A stretch of 64,000 bases of DNA from a virus. The number at the start of each line of letters is the position of its first letter. Position 1 is the stretch's first letter. The stretch lies in IMG/VR virus record IMGVR_UViG_3300037294_000266, positions 1 to 64,000 of that record; one strand, written 5' to 3'. This document shows, piece after piece, positions 8,499 to 16,800 of the stretch. A program made the position numbers and the translations under genes. Under the pieces are notes generated by a model. That model worked only from the letters and a program-made list of their open reading frames with translations. It did no database searches and was not told the origin of the DNA.

Positions 8499-9113
8499 TT
8501 ACCGCCCCTTAAGAATAAGCGCTTTCATTTCAGCTTCATGGTAACTGTAGAAGATGTTCTTCTTCTCGACCTCAATGAGACGGTCATAGATGCGCTTCAT
8601 CAAATAACGGAAATCACCACCCACCTGTTTCCAGAGTTCGTAGTAAGCCGCCATCATGACTTCGACACTTTCAATCACGGTCTTCAACGGATTCTTCTGA
8701 CCCATGTGATCAACGTCTTCAATCGCCTTGGCTAGAATGCCTACATGCCGAATGAGTAGATTGAGTGGAGCATCACCATCCCAACCTTCACTCGACATGA
8801 ATTCTTCAAACTGATAGTTGCAAGTGTTCATCATGGAGAAAGCCACAATGAACCCATCAACGACCAGTATCTCCAGACGGCGGCGATTGTTATCGTGAAT
8901 GTTCAACTCACCCACGATGCCGTATTCCCGAATCGTCGTATGCAGATGGGCTACATATTTACACTGGTGTAAAACCAGATGCACCAAACGATGATGTTTG
9001 TTAAGGGTGTAAATGTCCGTGTGAAACAGTCTGTCGTGAAGCTCTTGCCGATACTGAAGATCTGCAAAAGCAAACGACATGTCACGTAACGACGGTTCTG
9101 GAAGTGTCGACAT
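8499..9113 (-). CDS. Hypothetical all-alpha protein
   Basis: A 204-residue protein, apparently all helical, rich in His, Met and acidic residues, with no membrane segment. It contains helix-rich stretches such as EVMMAAYYELWKQVGGDF. Acidic pairs on helices recall MazG-like pyrophosphohydrolases, but I cannot align the metal-binding EExxE pattern, so I leave it unassigned. It is part of a leftward operon with the DHH phosphoesterase upstream (30-nt gap) and two small membrane proteins downstream. Confidence 0.65.
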   Translation of the reverse strand: MSTLPEPSLRDMSFAFADLQYRQELHDRLFHTDIYTLNKHHRLVHLVLHQCKYVAHLHTTIREYGIVGELNIHDNNRRRLEILVVDGFIVAFSMMNTCNYQFEEFMSSEGWDGDAPLNLLIRHVGILAKAIEDVDHMGQKNPLKTVIESVEVMMAAYYELWKQVGGDFRYLMKRIYDRLIEVEKKNIFYSYHEAEMKALILKGR

Positions 9114-9143
9114 GGCAATCGCCTTGTTTAAATGAACTGTGGG

Positions 9144-10139
9144 TCATACCAGGTTCTTGGCGGTCAATGCCCACCAGACCAGCTTGAGTCGTTGCCTGAA
9201 GGTCGGCTTATCAAACGGGTTCTCCAACATCGTCCGAATGTTCAAACCATTCTCTGACGAATACGCCGCTGCTTGAGCATGCCCACCGCCATTCCACTGC
9301 TCAGCGATTTTAGAAACATCGACCCCATCTTTACGAGAACGTAAGCTGAAGATCGTACGCTCACTTCGACGGGTGTAGCAGCAGACGAAATCATACTCGT
9401 CGAGCAGTTTGTCACTGAGCTTGTTACGAAGATGGTGAGGCGAGTTGATCATCACGAATGAATGACCCTTATAATTACCCACCAGTGGATAGTTCTTACT
9501 GACCGACTTGATGATCCCAGAGTCATACTTCATCAGAACCATGCCGATGTCCATGATCGCCGGATGTACATCGCCATCATCATTGACCATTTCATCAAGA
9601 CGTTTAAAGTCATGACCACCGCCGTTCAGCAACCAGTCGTTTACTGGCATCGTGGCACTGAAGTTAAACTTCCATAGGTCATAATCTTCGATGTAACGGA
9701 GAGCCATTGGTACTCGATCAAGCCAACCTTCACGAGTCAGCTCATTGTTGAAGAAAGCCCAGGTCAGTACTGCACCCGAATGACCTACATCAGCAAGGAT
9801 CCAAATCGGAACATCTGCACTGTCGCGCTGCAGCAGGTAATTGGAATATGACCATACCGCCGGCAGATGAGACAATTTATCAATCGCCGTTTTATGGTGA
9901 TCGATAATCAAGATGGATTTAATGTGGCGTGGGTAAAGCATCTCGATCTGTTCGGGCGTTAACGACAGATCTACGACGATCAAATGCTTGTCGTAGATCA
10001 TCGCTGGCAGTTCTTCGCCGTACTGATACTGGATAAACTGAGTATCTTCAGGGAGGACTTTACTTGCTGCCCAGGCTGACGCCATGCCGTCATTACAGCC
10101 ACGGTGATACAGTACGACAGTCTTGATATTCATGTTCAT
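9144..10139 (-). CDS. DHH-family phosphoesterase (NrnB-like)
   Basis: Predicted Mn2+-dependent phosphodiesterase acting on short RNA or DNA oligonucleotides or cyclic dinucleotides in the cytoplasm. Motif I (YHRGCNDGMAS, residues 11-21), an Asp in VVDLSL (57) and the signature DHH at 80-82 (IIDHHKTA) are all present. The C-terminal DHHA1 motif GGGHAQAAA lies near residue 285. The length of 331 residues fits the NrnB group rather than RecJ. AAGGA precedes the ATG, and the upstream gene stops 9 nt away. In a phage it could recycle nanoRNA produced by host mRNA decay or degrade a signalling nucleotide; the substrate is not decided by the sequence. Confidence 0.82.
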   Translation of the reverse strand: MNMNIKTVVLYHRGCNDGMASAWAASKVLPEDTQFIQYQYGEELPAMIYDKHLIVVDLSLTPEQIEMLYPRHIKSILIIDHHKTAIDKLSHLPAVWSYSNYLLQRDSADVPIWILADVGHSGAVLTWAFFNNELTREGWLDRVPMALRYIEDYDLWKFNFSATMPVNDWLLNGGGHDFKRLDEMVNDDGDVHPAIMDIGMVLMKYDSGIIKSVSKNYPLVGNYKGHSFVMINSPHHLRNKLSDKLLDEYDFVCCYTRRSERTIFSLRSRKDGVDVSKIAEQWNGGGHAQAAAYSSENGLNIRTMLENPFDKPTFRQRLKLVWWALTAKNLV

Positions 10140-10148
10140 CAGATGTCC

Positions 10149-10529
10149 TTAAAACTTGGTGAGGTCGAAGGTAACGATTTCTTTCTTCATCTGCTTGTGG
10201 ATCGAGCGGATAGAGAAACCAAGATTATCGCCATCACGTGCAAGTGACTTCTTAATAACCTTATCCATTGGCCCACATGGCTCGACATCACCAACGATAC
10301 TTTCACCATCGTCACTCCGACGAATGTTGGTTATCTTGGCACAGATGCGATGATGATTGATTCGACTGTATTGGTCGTTGACTTCCTGCTGACTAGCGCC
10401 GGCTATTAACTTAGGGATTCCAAGTTCAGCCAGAAACCCCACAGTGTTAGATTTCTCCGTCAGTTTACGAAGAGTCTCGTCACTTACGTAACCTTCACCT
10501 TTTGCCAATGTCACAGTGGCCTTCTTCAT
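10149..10529 (-). CDS. Short prohead-protease-like protein
   Basis: A 126-residue protein from the ATG at 10529 (AAAGGA upstream); a longer frame to 10577 would overlap the previous gene. The segment from residue 59 reads HHRICAKITNIRR, then GESIVGDVEPCGP and later LGFSIRS. This order of His, a beta-hairpin ending in G-x-VEP, a helix, and G-x-S-x-RS is like the His/Ser core of T4 gp21/U9-type prohead proteases, but here it is shortened. It sits among nucleotide-metabolism genes, not head genes. It may be a non-proteolytic relative. The call is inference from the motif pattern. Confidence 0.55.
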   Translation of the reverse strand: MKKATVTLAKGEGYVSDETLRKLTEKSNTVGFLAELGIPKLIAGASQQEVNDQYSRINHHRICAKITNIRRSDDGESIVGDVEPCGPMDKVIKKSLARDGDNLGFSIRSIHKQMKKEIVTFDLTKF

Positions 10530-10545
10530 GGGTATGATTCCTTTA

Positions 10546-10881
10546 TTAACCGTAAATGATATTCTTACTGAAATCACTTACGGTCTTAGATGTGAAATCG
10601 ACTACGATAAACGCAACCGTTTGACGCTTACCATTAGATCCTGCTGCAAACATAAACATGAAGAATAAATCATTCTTCAGAACACTCGCATCCGTGAACC
10701 CAGGAACGATGCCTTCATGACTGTTGGTGAACAGCGCCGCTGCGTCATTGATCCCTTTACTTGTAAGCTCGGACATCTTAATGACCAGTTCTTTCAAGAA
10801 CACTTGACCAAATTCATGGTCGCGTGCACTGATATAGTCGGCAGATGCAATGACATCATTTTCAATCGTGACCAGACTCAT
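10546..10881 (-). CDS. Hypothetical protein, 111 residues
   Basis: Not recognised. A small soluble protein with a hydrophobic core segment (LFFMFMFAAGSNGKRQTVAF) and strand-like C-terminus. It is sandwiched between dcd (2-nt gap) and the prohead-protease-like gene, so it is almost certainly co-translated with dcd. No catalytic motif can be seen. Confidence 0.65.
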   Translation of the reverse strand: MSLVTIENDVIASADYISARDHEFGQVFLKELVIKMSELTSKGINDAAALFTNSHEGIVPGFTDASVLKNDLFFMFMFAAGSNGKRQTVAFIVVDFTSKTVSDFSKNIIYG

Positions 10882-10883
10882 GT

Positions 10884-11708
10884 TTACACCTTAGCTAGAG
10901 TGAGACCGCGTTGACCCTGGTACTTACCCATCTTGTCCTTATAGGAGAGAAGACATTCTTCATCGCCTTGAAGGAATACAAATTGGGAAATGCCTTCTTC
11001 CAAGTAACACCGGACAGGACTGCTTGTCACGTTGGCTACTTCAATCACCACTTCGCCTTCGAAGTCTGGTTCGATAGGCGTCACGTTACAGATAAGTGCA
11101 GAACGGGCATAGGTGCTCTTTCCGAGGACAACCACCAGTACGTCACGCGGAATGCGGAAATACTCCATGGTGGGGCCTTGGATGTAGCTGTGCGCCGGAA
11201 TCCAGACGAACCGAGAACCGTCTTCAGCGAGATGAACGTCAGGGGTGCCGAAGTTAGTCGGCTTCATGTTCTTTGGATCAATCTCCGGCTCATGGACGTT
11301 GGTGAATACCTTGATGTGCTCAGGGTTACCTGCCAGACGTACATCGTAACCATACGACGACGTGCCGAACGAGATTACCTTCCGCGCATGTGCAGGAGGT
11401 TCTTCGCCGTAAGGCACAAATACCGGCTCGCCAGTTGTACGATCTACGTAACGGACTGGTTTATCGAAATACCCTTCTATCATTGGCTTCCAGTCCGCCA
11501 GATCGGCGGCTGATAGAGGGACTGCATATTCTTTAGCCATGAATTTCTCATGGTTACGTTGAGTACAGTAGTTGCCGATGGCTTGGGCCTGATAAGGAGT
11601 GTAGGGAGGCGAAATCAATCGCACCTTCTCATTATTTTTCATGTCGTGGAAGCGGTGTGTCGGCTGAGTACATTGACGAATGATCCAGCCATCGGACTTT
11701 AATGACAT
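10884..11708 (-). CDS. dcd: dCTP deaminase
   Basis: Predicted to deaminate dCTP to dUTP, feeding dTTP synthesis. The core (about residues 90-265) carries GKSTYARSALICNVTPIEPD followed by FEGEVVIEVAN, the family signature with the catalytic Glu, and the C-terminal Y-Q-G-Q-RG-LAK tail typical of Dcd. At 274 residues it is longer than the usual 190 because of an N-terminal extension of about 70 residues of unknown role. It works in one pathway with the DHFR, ribonucleotide reductase and Nudix proteins in this window. No thymidylate synthase is present in the window. A bifunctional dCTP deaminase/dUTPase is an alternative. Confidence 0.87.
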   Translation of the reverse strand: MSLKSDGWIIRQCTQPTHRFHDMKNNEKVRLISPPYTPYQAQAIGNYCTQRNHEKFMAKEYAVPLSAADLADWKPMIEGYFDKPVRYVDRTTGEPVFVPYGEEPPAHARKVISFGTSSYGYDVRLAGNPEHIKVFTNVHEPEIDPKNMKPTNFGTPDVHLAEDGSRFVWIPAHSYIQGPTMEYFRIPRDVLVVVLGKSTYARSALICNVTPIEPDFEGEVVIEVANVTSSPVRCYLEEGISQFVFLQGDEECLLSYKDKMGKYQGQRGLTLAKV

Positions 11709-11716
11709 TGGTTATA

Positions 11717-12040
11717 TTACCTTATTAATGGCGAATTGGTTAGTGTGAAAGTCACGATGCGTTGTTGCTGACGTTCCACAACACGTAATTGTTCCATCAT
11801 CTCTTCTTTATAAAACAACTTATCTATAAAGCCAGCGCGCATGACGCTGGAATTAAACTTGATGATGTTTAAACGAAGGTCTCGCTCCAATATCCGTACT
11901 TCTAACGGATCCCTTATCGGACGAGTGTGAACGGCTCTGCGATCAATCATGTTCAATAGGTCGGCACTCTGTCGCATGATCAATTTATAGATCTCACGAC
12001 GTTCGAGGACTTGACTTTTAAACCGGCTAAGGCAGTGCAT
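11717..12040 (-). CDS. Hypothetical helical protein, paralogue of next gene
   Basis: A 107-residue, basic, strongly helical protein. Its layout (F-K-x4-LER-x-x-x-Y near the N-terminus, a central acidic/basic helix, then [IL]LD-LF or IDKLF and a final Q-rich helix) matches the gene at 12131. The two are probably an old tandem duplication. No function recognised. It lies 9 nt upstream of dcd. Confidence 0.6.
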   Translation of the reverse strand: MHCLSRFKSQVLERREIYKLIMRQSADLLNMIDRRAVHTRPIRDPLEVRILERDLRLNIIKFNSSVMRAGFIDKLFYKEEMMEQLRVVERQQQRIVTFTLTNSPLIR

Positions 12041-12130
12041 TTGTAGCTCCAGGTAACAAGGTTATATTGATGTTTGCTTCAGCCACGTTAAATTGACTAA
12101 AGCATATCATTTTTACCTTGAAGACCTTTT

Positions 12131-12460
12131 CTAATTTAAGTCGTATTCGCTTTCAAGCCGCCACACCTGACGCTTTAACAACTTAAGGTGATTGTTCTGC
12201 ACAGGCACGTTATGCTTGTCGAAAAGCATATCGAGGATATTAGAATCATCGCACGCTTTATAATACTGTTCGAGACACAGTGTCAATTCAGCCTTCTGCT
12301 TAAACAGCATCTTCGGGTTACTGTCATAGCCGACGTAGATACAAGACCCACTATCTAGCATGGCAATGAAAGTATTGGCAACGTGTACTGCCTTCAAATA
12401 GAGACGATTACGTTCAAGTGAACGTTCTTTGAATTCATGCCATAGCTTCACAGCGTTCAC
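12131..12460 (-). CDS. Hypothetical helical protein, paralogue of 11717
   Basis: A 109-residue helical protein. FKERSLERNRLY near the start and ILDMLF near residue 78 line up with FKSQVLERREIY and FIDKLF in the neighbouring gene. Its start overlaps the end of the gene at 12435 by 26 nt, indicating coupled translation. Function unknown. Confidence 0.6.
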   Translation of the reverse strand: MNAVKLWHEFKERSLERNRLYLKAVHVANTFIAMLDSGSCIYVGYDSNPKMLFKQKAELTLCLEQYYKACDDSNILDMLFDKHNVPVQNNHLKLLKRQVWRLESEYDLN

Positions 12461-12767
12461 CTCTAGAGACCTTGGCTTCCTTAGGACGAATCGCCCGAGT
12501 CAGGTTAAGTCGTGTTGTAGCCACGCCTATCTTTGTCTTGATGGCGTAGTTCTGAGCAAGTCTCATGACCGCTCGATGTATTTTGGAAAACTCATCAGTA
12601 GGACGAGACGCTTCAAAGAAGTTTCCAACGTAGTAAACGGTTACCGCTCCTGATCGATCCCCAGATCCATCTCGCACAGTGCAGGTACCCAATTGCTTAA
12701 ACCCAGGTAGCTCGTATAAGCTTACCACTAAGTTCTCATTGAGTTTGTGTACTGTTACCCCTTCCAT
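12435..12767 (-). CDS. Hypothetical protein, 110 residues
   Basis: Not recognised. The predicted secondary structure begins with beta strands (VHKLNENLVVSLYELPGF) and continues with a helix. It is the first gene of the leftward unit that runs towards dcd, with a class 1 promoter-like motif 74 nt upstream. The position suggests a promoter-proximal early or middle gene. Confidence 0.65.
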   Translation of the reverse strand: MEGVTVHKLNENLVVSLYELPGFKQLGTCTVRDGSGDRSGAVTVYYVGNFFEASRPTDEFSKIHRAVMRLAQNYAIKTKIGVATTRLNLTRAIRPKEAKVSRGERCEAMA

Positions 12768-12840
12768 AAAACCCCCTGTTTGGTCATAATCTAAAGCTAT
12801 TCTTTTTTATTTAACTGATATGTCGATGCTTCTTCATGGC

Positions 12841-12871
12841 GATAATGTATTGTCATAATCTCCTCGAATAT
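12841..12871 (-). promoter_or_regulatory. Class 1 promoter-like motif
   Basis: Minus strand contains ATTCGAGG and ends GACAATACATTATC, 74 nt upstream of the ATG at 12767. It lies in the divergent region between this gene and nrdA. Confidence 0.6.
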
Positions 12872-12893
12872 ACAAAAAATAACGATAGCGTAT

Positions 12894-12904
12894 AACCTAT
12901 GCAC
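12894..12904 (+). promoter_or_regulatory. Class 2 promoter-like motif upstream of nrdA
   Basis: Plus strand AACCTATGCAC, 59 nt before the nrdA ATG. It shares CCTATGCAC with the site upstream of the virion gene at 16801. Confidence 0.4.
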
Positions 12905-12962
12905 AGAGGACCATCTAGACACTCGATTGGTCTCAGGTTTAACTCAGTAGAGCATTTAATCA

Positions 12963-15458
12963 ATGATCAGAGAATTCATCAAACGTGACGGTCGGATAGT
13001 TTCATTCGACGCACCTAAGGCTCTTGGCTGGGGTAAGTGGGGCGCTAAGGGCTTTGCAAAGTACATTGACTGGCAGGCCATCGTGGTGTCAACTGTGGCA
13101 CAGATGCCAGAACGCTGCACAGCCAAAGAGTTCAATGAAGGACTCATCCGCAACGCATTGAATGAAGACACATGGGCCGGCCAGCTCATGGCAGGTCGGA
13201 TCTTTGCCACAGAGATCCACAAAGAAGTCTTCGGTAGTAAGAAGCGCCTCACATTGCGCGCTGTTCACAATGTAATGCAGGCTGCCAACGTCCTCGTTGA
13301 TCTGAATTACTCTGATGAAGAATACGCCCACATCGAAACGCTGATCGACCATGAGCGTGATTTCCACTGCGCCTGGTATCAGTTAAAGCAAGGTCGTGAT
13401 AAATACGCATTGCGTAACCGCATGACCGGTAAAGTCTACGAAAGTCGCCAGCATGCACTTATGCGTGTTGCGATGGTAGTCTGCGAGAAAGAAGATCCCA
13501 TCCTTCGGATGAAACGACTTGAATCGATGTTCAGTGACTTGTCTCACGAGCGTCTGTCAGCACCTACACCAAACCACAACAACATGGGCACGGGTCATAA
13601 CGGCTTCTTTAGCTGCTGCTTGTTCACCTGTGGCGACACCAAAGAATCAATCCACGCCTCGAGCACTATTGCTGAAGTAATGACGTACATGTCAGCCGGT
13701 CTCGGCGAGAACATGCAAGTACGTTCATTAGGTGATCCGATTCGTGGCGGTTCTATTCTGCACTCTGGTAAGATCCCTTACTACGGTAAACAGACAGGCA
13801 TTGTTAAGTCGAACAAACAAGGAAGTCGTGGCGGCAGCCTGAACGAATACTTCAGTGCGTACGATCCTGAAGTCGCGTCGATCATGGTGCTGAAGAACCC
13901 ACGCACACCGATCAACAAGCGCAATCGTTCCATCGACTACACGATGATGTTGAACCGTTGGCTGTTGTTGAAGTCTGCTCGTAATGAGAAAGTCTTCCTG
14001 TTCAACATCCATACGGCGCACGATCTTTATCGTGCTCTTTACGGTAAAGACATCAACAAGTTTGTTGAGCTGTATGAGAAGTATGAAGCAGACACTACCT
14101 TCAAGAAGAAGTATGTCTCTGCTCGCCAGTTAGTAGTCAATGCTCGGTCTGAAGGTTTTGAGACCGGCCGTTTCTACCTGGCCATGATCGATGAGATCAA
14201 CTTCCACACACCTCACCGTGACCAGATCTTGTCGTCCAACCTGTGTGTTGAGATTACTCAGCCCACTTGGCACTATGATCACGTCATTCAACTGTACAGT
14301 ACTGAGTTCCTCGGCTATATCAAGTTCAGCACTGACAAGTCCGAAGATGCATTCCTTGACAGTAACATTCCTGTTGAGATCAAAGGCGTCACAGGTGCTG
14401 TAGCGGCGTTGGAACTAAAGCCTGGCATGATGTATCGGAAAGCTATCCGTAAGGGCAGTGACGATGCATGGCAGACTGTTACAGCAGTGAAAGAAGCTAA
14501 ACAAGAGCCTGAAGTATCGCTCTGTGCTTTGGCAGCATTGATTCCAACGAACATCCACTCAGAAGAGCAGTACGCTGAGACTGCCTACAACGCGTTGTAC
14601 ATGATCGATTACTGTATCGATAACAATGACTACGCACTCCCGCACATGAAGCTCACTGCACAGGCACGTCGTAATGCCGGTGTAGGTCTCATGGACATCG
14701 CGCATTACATGGCTCAACGCAAGCTGAGCTACCACAGTCAAGAAGGCATGATGGAACTGCACCGCGTTGCAGAACGTCACGCTTACCACTTGATTCGTGC
14801 TTCCATCCGTTTGGGTAAAGAACGCGGCAATGCCGAGTGGATCCATAAGACCGACTGGCCACGTGGCTGGACACCACAGACCACGTACAACCGTAACGTA
14901 GACCGCCTGGCACCGTTCGTTAACCAGTATGACTGGGTTGAGGTGTCGCACGATCTGGTTGTACAAGGCGGTGGGCGATTCAGTTCTCTGATCGCGTACA
15001 TGCCCGGCGAGTCGTCGTCTAAATACAGTGCAGCTACTAACAGCGTTATGGAATTGCGCGACCTGTCGATCATTAAGACCGACGGCGACAATTCCATCTA
15101 CTGGGTTGCACCAGAAGCCGACACCCTGAAAGAATGGTACGGTATCGCATGGAACTCCACTCGTAAGCAACAGACCAATACTTACGGCATCTTCCAGAAA
15201 TGGACAGACCAGTCGATGAGTGCCGATCTGTACGCCACGTTTAAAGGGGATGAGAAAATCAGTTCGTCTGACCTCATCGAAGAAACCAACTACATTGCTG
15301 AAATGGGACAGAAGACCGTTTACTACACCAACTCAGATACTGCCGATAAGGAAGCACTGAAGTCGGTGATGGTGCGGGTACGCCGCGAAGTCGAAGATGC
15401 TGATGATGGACTTGATCTTTCAGGCCCTGTCTGCACAAGTGACGGCTGCTCGGTTTAA
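12963..15458 (+). CDS. nrdA: Ribonucleotide reductase class Ia, large subunit
   Basis: Reduces ribonucleoside diphosphates to deoxyribonucleotides together with NrdB. All catalytic residues can be seen: the active-site cysteine in FFSCCLFTCGD (about 217), the N-x-C-x-E set in SNLCVEI (C about 426), the second active-site cysteine in SLCALAAL (about 521), and the C-terminal redox pair C824 and C829 (CTSDGC). The 831 residues are slightly more than E. coli NrdA (761). An ATP-cone-like N-terminus (IKRDGRIVSFD) is present. The ribosome-binding site is weak. nrdB follows after 65 nt holding a hairpin. Dinucleotide and codon use match its neighbours, so there is no sign of recent transfer. Confidence 0.95.
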   Translation: MIREFIKRDGRIVSFDAPKALGWGKWGAKGFAKYIDWQAIVVSTVAQMPERCTAKEFNEGLIRNALNEDTWAGQLMAGRIFATEIHKEVFGSKKRLTLRAVHNVMQAANVLVDLNYSDEEYAHIETLIDHERDFHCAWYQLKQGRDKYALRNRMTGKVYESRQHALMRVAMVVCEKEDPILRMKRLESMFSDLSHERLSAPTPNHNNMGTGHNGFFSCCLFTCGDTKESIHASSTIAEVMTYMSAGLGENMQVRSLGDPIRGGSILHSGKIPYYGKQTGIVKSNKQGSRGGSLNEYFSAYDPEVASIMVLKNPRTPINKRNRSIDYTMMLNRWLLLKSARNEKVFLFNIHTAHDLYRALYGKDINKFVELYEKYEADTTFKKKYVSARQLVVNARSEGFETGRFYLAMIDEINFHTPHRDQILSSNLCVEITQPTWHYDHVIQLYSTEFLGYIKFSTDKSEDAFLDSNIPVEIKGVTGAVAALELKPGMMYRKAIRKGSDDAWQTVTAVKEAKQEPEVSLCALAALIPTNIHSEEQYAETAYNALYMIDYCIDNNDYALPHMKLTAQARRNAGVGLMDIAHYMAQRKLSYHSQEGMMELHRVAERHAYHLIRASIRLGKERGNAEWIHKTDWPRGWTPQTTYNRNVDRLAPFVNQYDWVEVSHDLVVQGGGRFSSLIAYMPGESSSKYSAATNSVMELRDLSIIKTDGDNSIYWVAPEADTLKEWYGIAWNSTRKQQTNTYGIFQKWTDQSMSADLYATFKGDEKISSSDLIEETNYIAEMGQKTVYYTNSDTADKEALKSVMVRVRREVEDADDGLDLSGPVCTSDGCSV

Positions 15459-15468
15459 CTGCCAAGGT

Positions 15469-15492
15469 AGGGCCCTGACTGATAAGGGCCCT
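15469..15492 (+). terminator. Hairpin between nrdA and nrdB
   Basis: AGGGCCC ... GGGCCCT stem, with the right arm inside a second perfect palindrome (GATAAGGGCCCTTATC). There is no T-run, so it may attenuate rather than stop transcription and set the nrdA:nrdB ratio. Confidence 0.5.
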
Positions 15493-15523
15493 TATCATCC
15501 CTCAGATAGAGAACGATTCTCCT

Positions 15524-16687
15524 ATGTTCGATCAAAGTATCTTCAACGCAGCGAAGACGGATTATGACAAATCAACGTTATTCCTCGGGCAACAAGCAGG
15601 GCTTCTCGATACGGTTAACAGCCATCATCCTGAGCTTTGGGATTATTACCGCTCCTTGCGCGGCCTGGACTGGGATACTCACGAGTTCGATTTCAGCCCG
15701 TGCCTCCTGGAATTTAAGAACGCCAATCCCGGTATAGCGCAAGCTATGATCCAAAACCTTGGCTGGCAATGGGAAGGTGACAGCGTAGCTGCCAACTCCA
15801 TCATGGCCGTCATGTGTCACTTCGTTACAGACTCGGGTCTGAAGACGGTGTGGGATCAGATTGTGGCCAACGAGAACCTGCATGCGACTACATATTCAGA
15901 AATCGTTCGTTACAGCTTCGACTCACCGAACAATGTATTGTCTGAAGTACTGGGGGTTAAAGAATCCTTAGCACGGATGGCCGTCATTGGTAAAGTGATG
16001 GGCGAATCACGGCAAGTGGGTCTGAAAGTCTCTCTCGGCCTGATCGAGCGAGATTCTAAAGAAGCTTACCGTGCAGCCTTCATGTTCACTGTAGCGCTGT
16101 TTATGCTAGAGCGTGTAGGGTTCATGGGGTCGTTCGCTGTAACAGGCGCTATCGCGCAGACTGGCATGTTCATGCCTATCTGTAAAGCAGTTCAGCGGAT
16201 CGCTCAAGACGAAGCTGAGATTCACGTGAACGTAGGTCGTTATGTACTGACCCACGAACTCACCACAGCTCGTGGCCGTGAATGTTTGAACGAGAACCGC
16301 CATGTCATTGACGACATGTTGATGGAAGTCCGTGCCTCCGAAATGCGGTGGCGTAACTTCCAACGTGATTCAGGCTCTATCGTTCCAGGCGTAGGTTGGG
16401 ATGAGATCGGTTCCTACATCTCGTTTAACGTGGCCGATGCATGTGACGTGCTCGAGCGCCCAGTGGACTTCAAAGCTCCTCTTGAAAACCCACTGCTTTA
16501 CATGAACAAGTGGCTAGACGTTTCAGCCACGCAGGCATCACCTCAAGAGCAAGATAACGGCCAGTACCGCGTTAACGTCATTAAGCATGACGACGATGGC
16601 CGACTGTTCGATTTCAACCTCGACCGCCATCCTGCAATCCACACCCAGCTGTATGTTCCAGATACCCGTCTGGCGCTTCCAGCATAA
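15524..16687 (+). CDS. nrdB: Ribonucleotide reductase class Ia, small subunit
   Basis: Provides the diiron-tyrosyl radical for NrdA. The ligand motif NENLHATTY places Glu117, His120 and radical Tyr124 with the same spacing as E. coli E115, H118 and Y122. WEGDS (84-87) supplies the first acidic ligand and further Glu/His pairs occur in helices around residues 205-245. The length of 387 residues matches the E. coli protein. The ATG sits after GATTCTCCT with only a weak ribosome-binding site. It is the second gene of the nrdAB unit and directly precedes a long run of virion genes. Confidence 0.94.
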   Translation: MFDQSIFNAAKTDYDKSTLFLGQQAGLLDTVNSHHPELWDYYRSLRGLDWDTHEFDFSPCLLEFKNANPGIAQAMIQNLGWQWEGDSVAANSIMAVMCHFVTDSGLKTVWDQIVANENLHATTYSEIVRYSFDSPNNVLSEVLGVKESLARMAVIGKVMGESRQVGLKVSLGLIERDSKEAYRAAFMFTVALFMLERVGFMGSFAVTGAIAQTGMFMPICKAVQRIAQDEAEIHVNVGRYVLTHELTTARGRECLNENRHVIDDMLMEVRASEMRWRNFQRDSGSIVPGVGWDEIGSYISFNVADACDVLERPVDFKAPLENPLLYMNKWLDVSATQASPQEQDNGQYRVNVIKHDDDGRLFDFNLDRHPAIHTQLYVPDTRLALPA

Positions 16688-16744
16688 CTAAAAGTCTCGT
16701 CGTGGTGACTACTGCCATGACGAGACTATGTCTGTTAGTAATGA

Positions 16745-16755
16745 ATCCTATGCAC
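16745..16755 (+). promoter_or_regulatory. Class 2 promoter-like motif
   Basis: Plus strand ATCCTATGCAC, 46 nt upstream of the chosen ATG of the virion gene at 16801. Confidence 0.5.
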
Positions 16756-16800
16756 GGTTGCGTGTGTAGTCACACTCCCCATGATTTCGAGGAACTCCGA

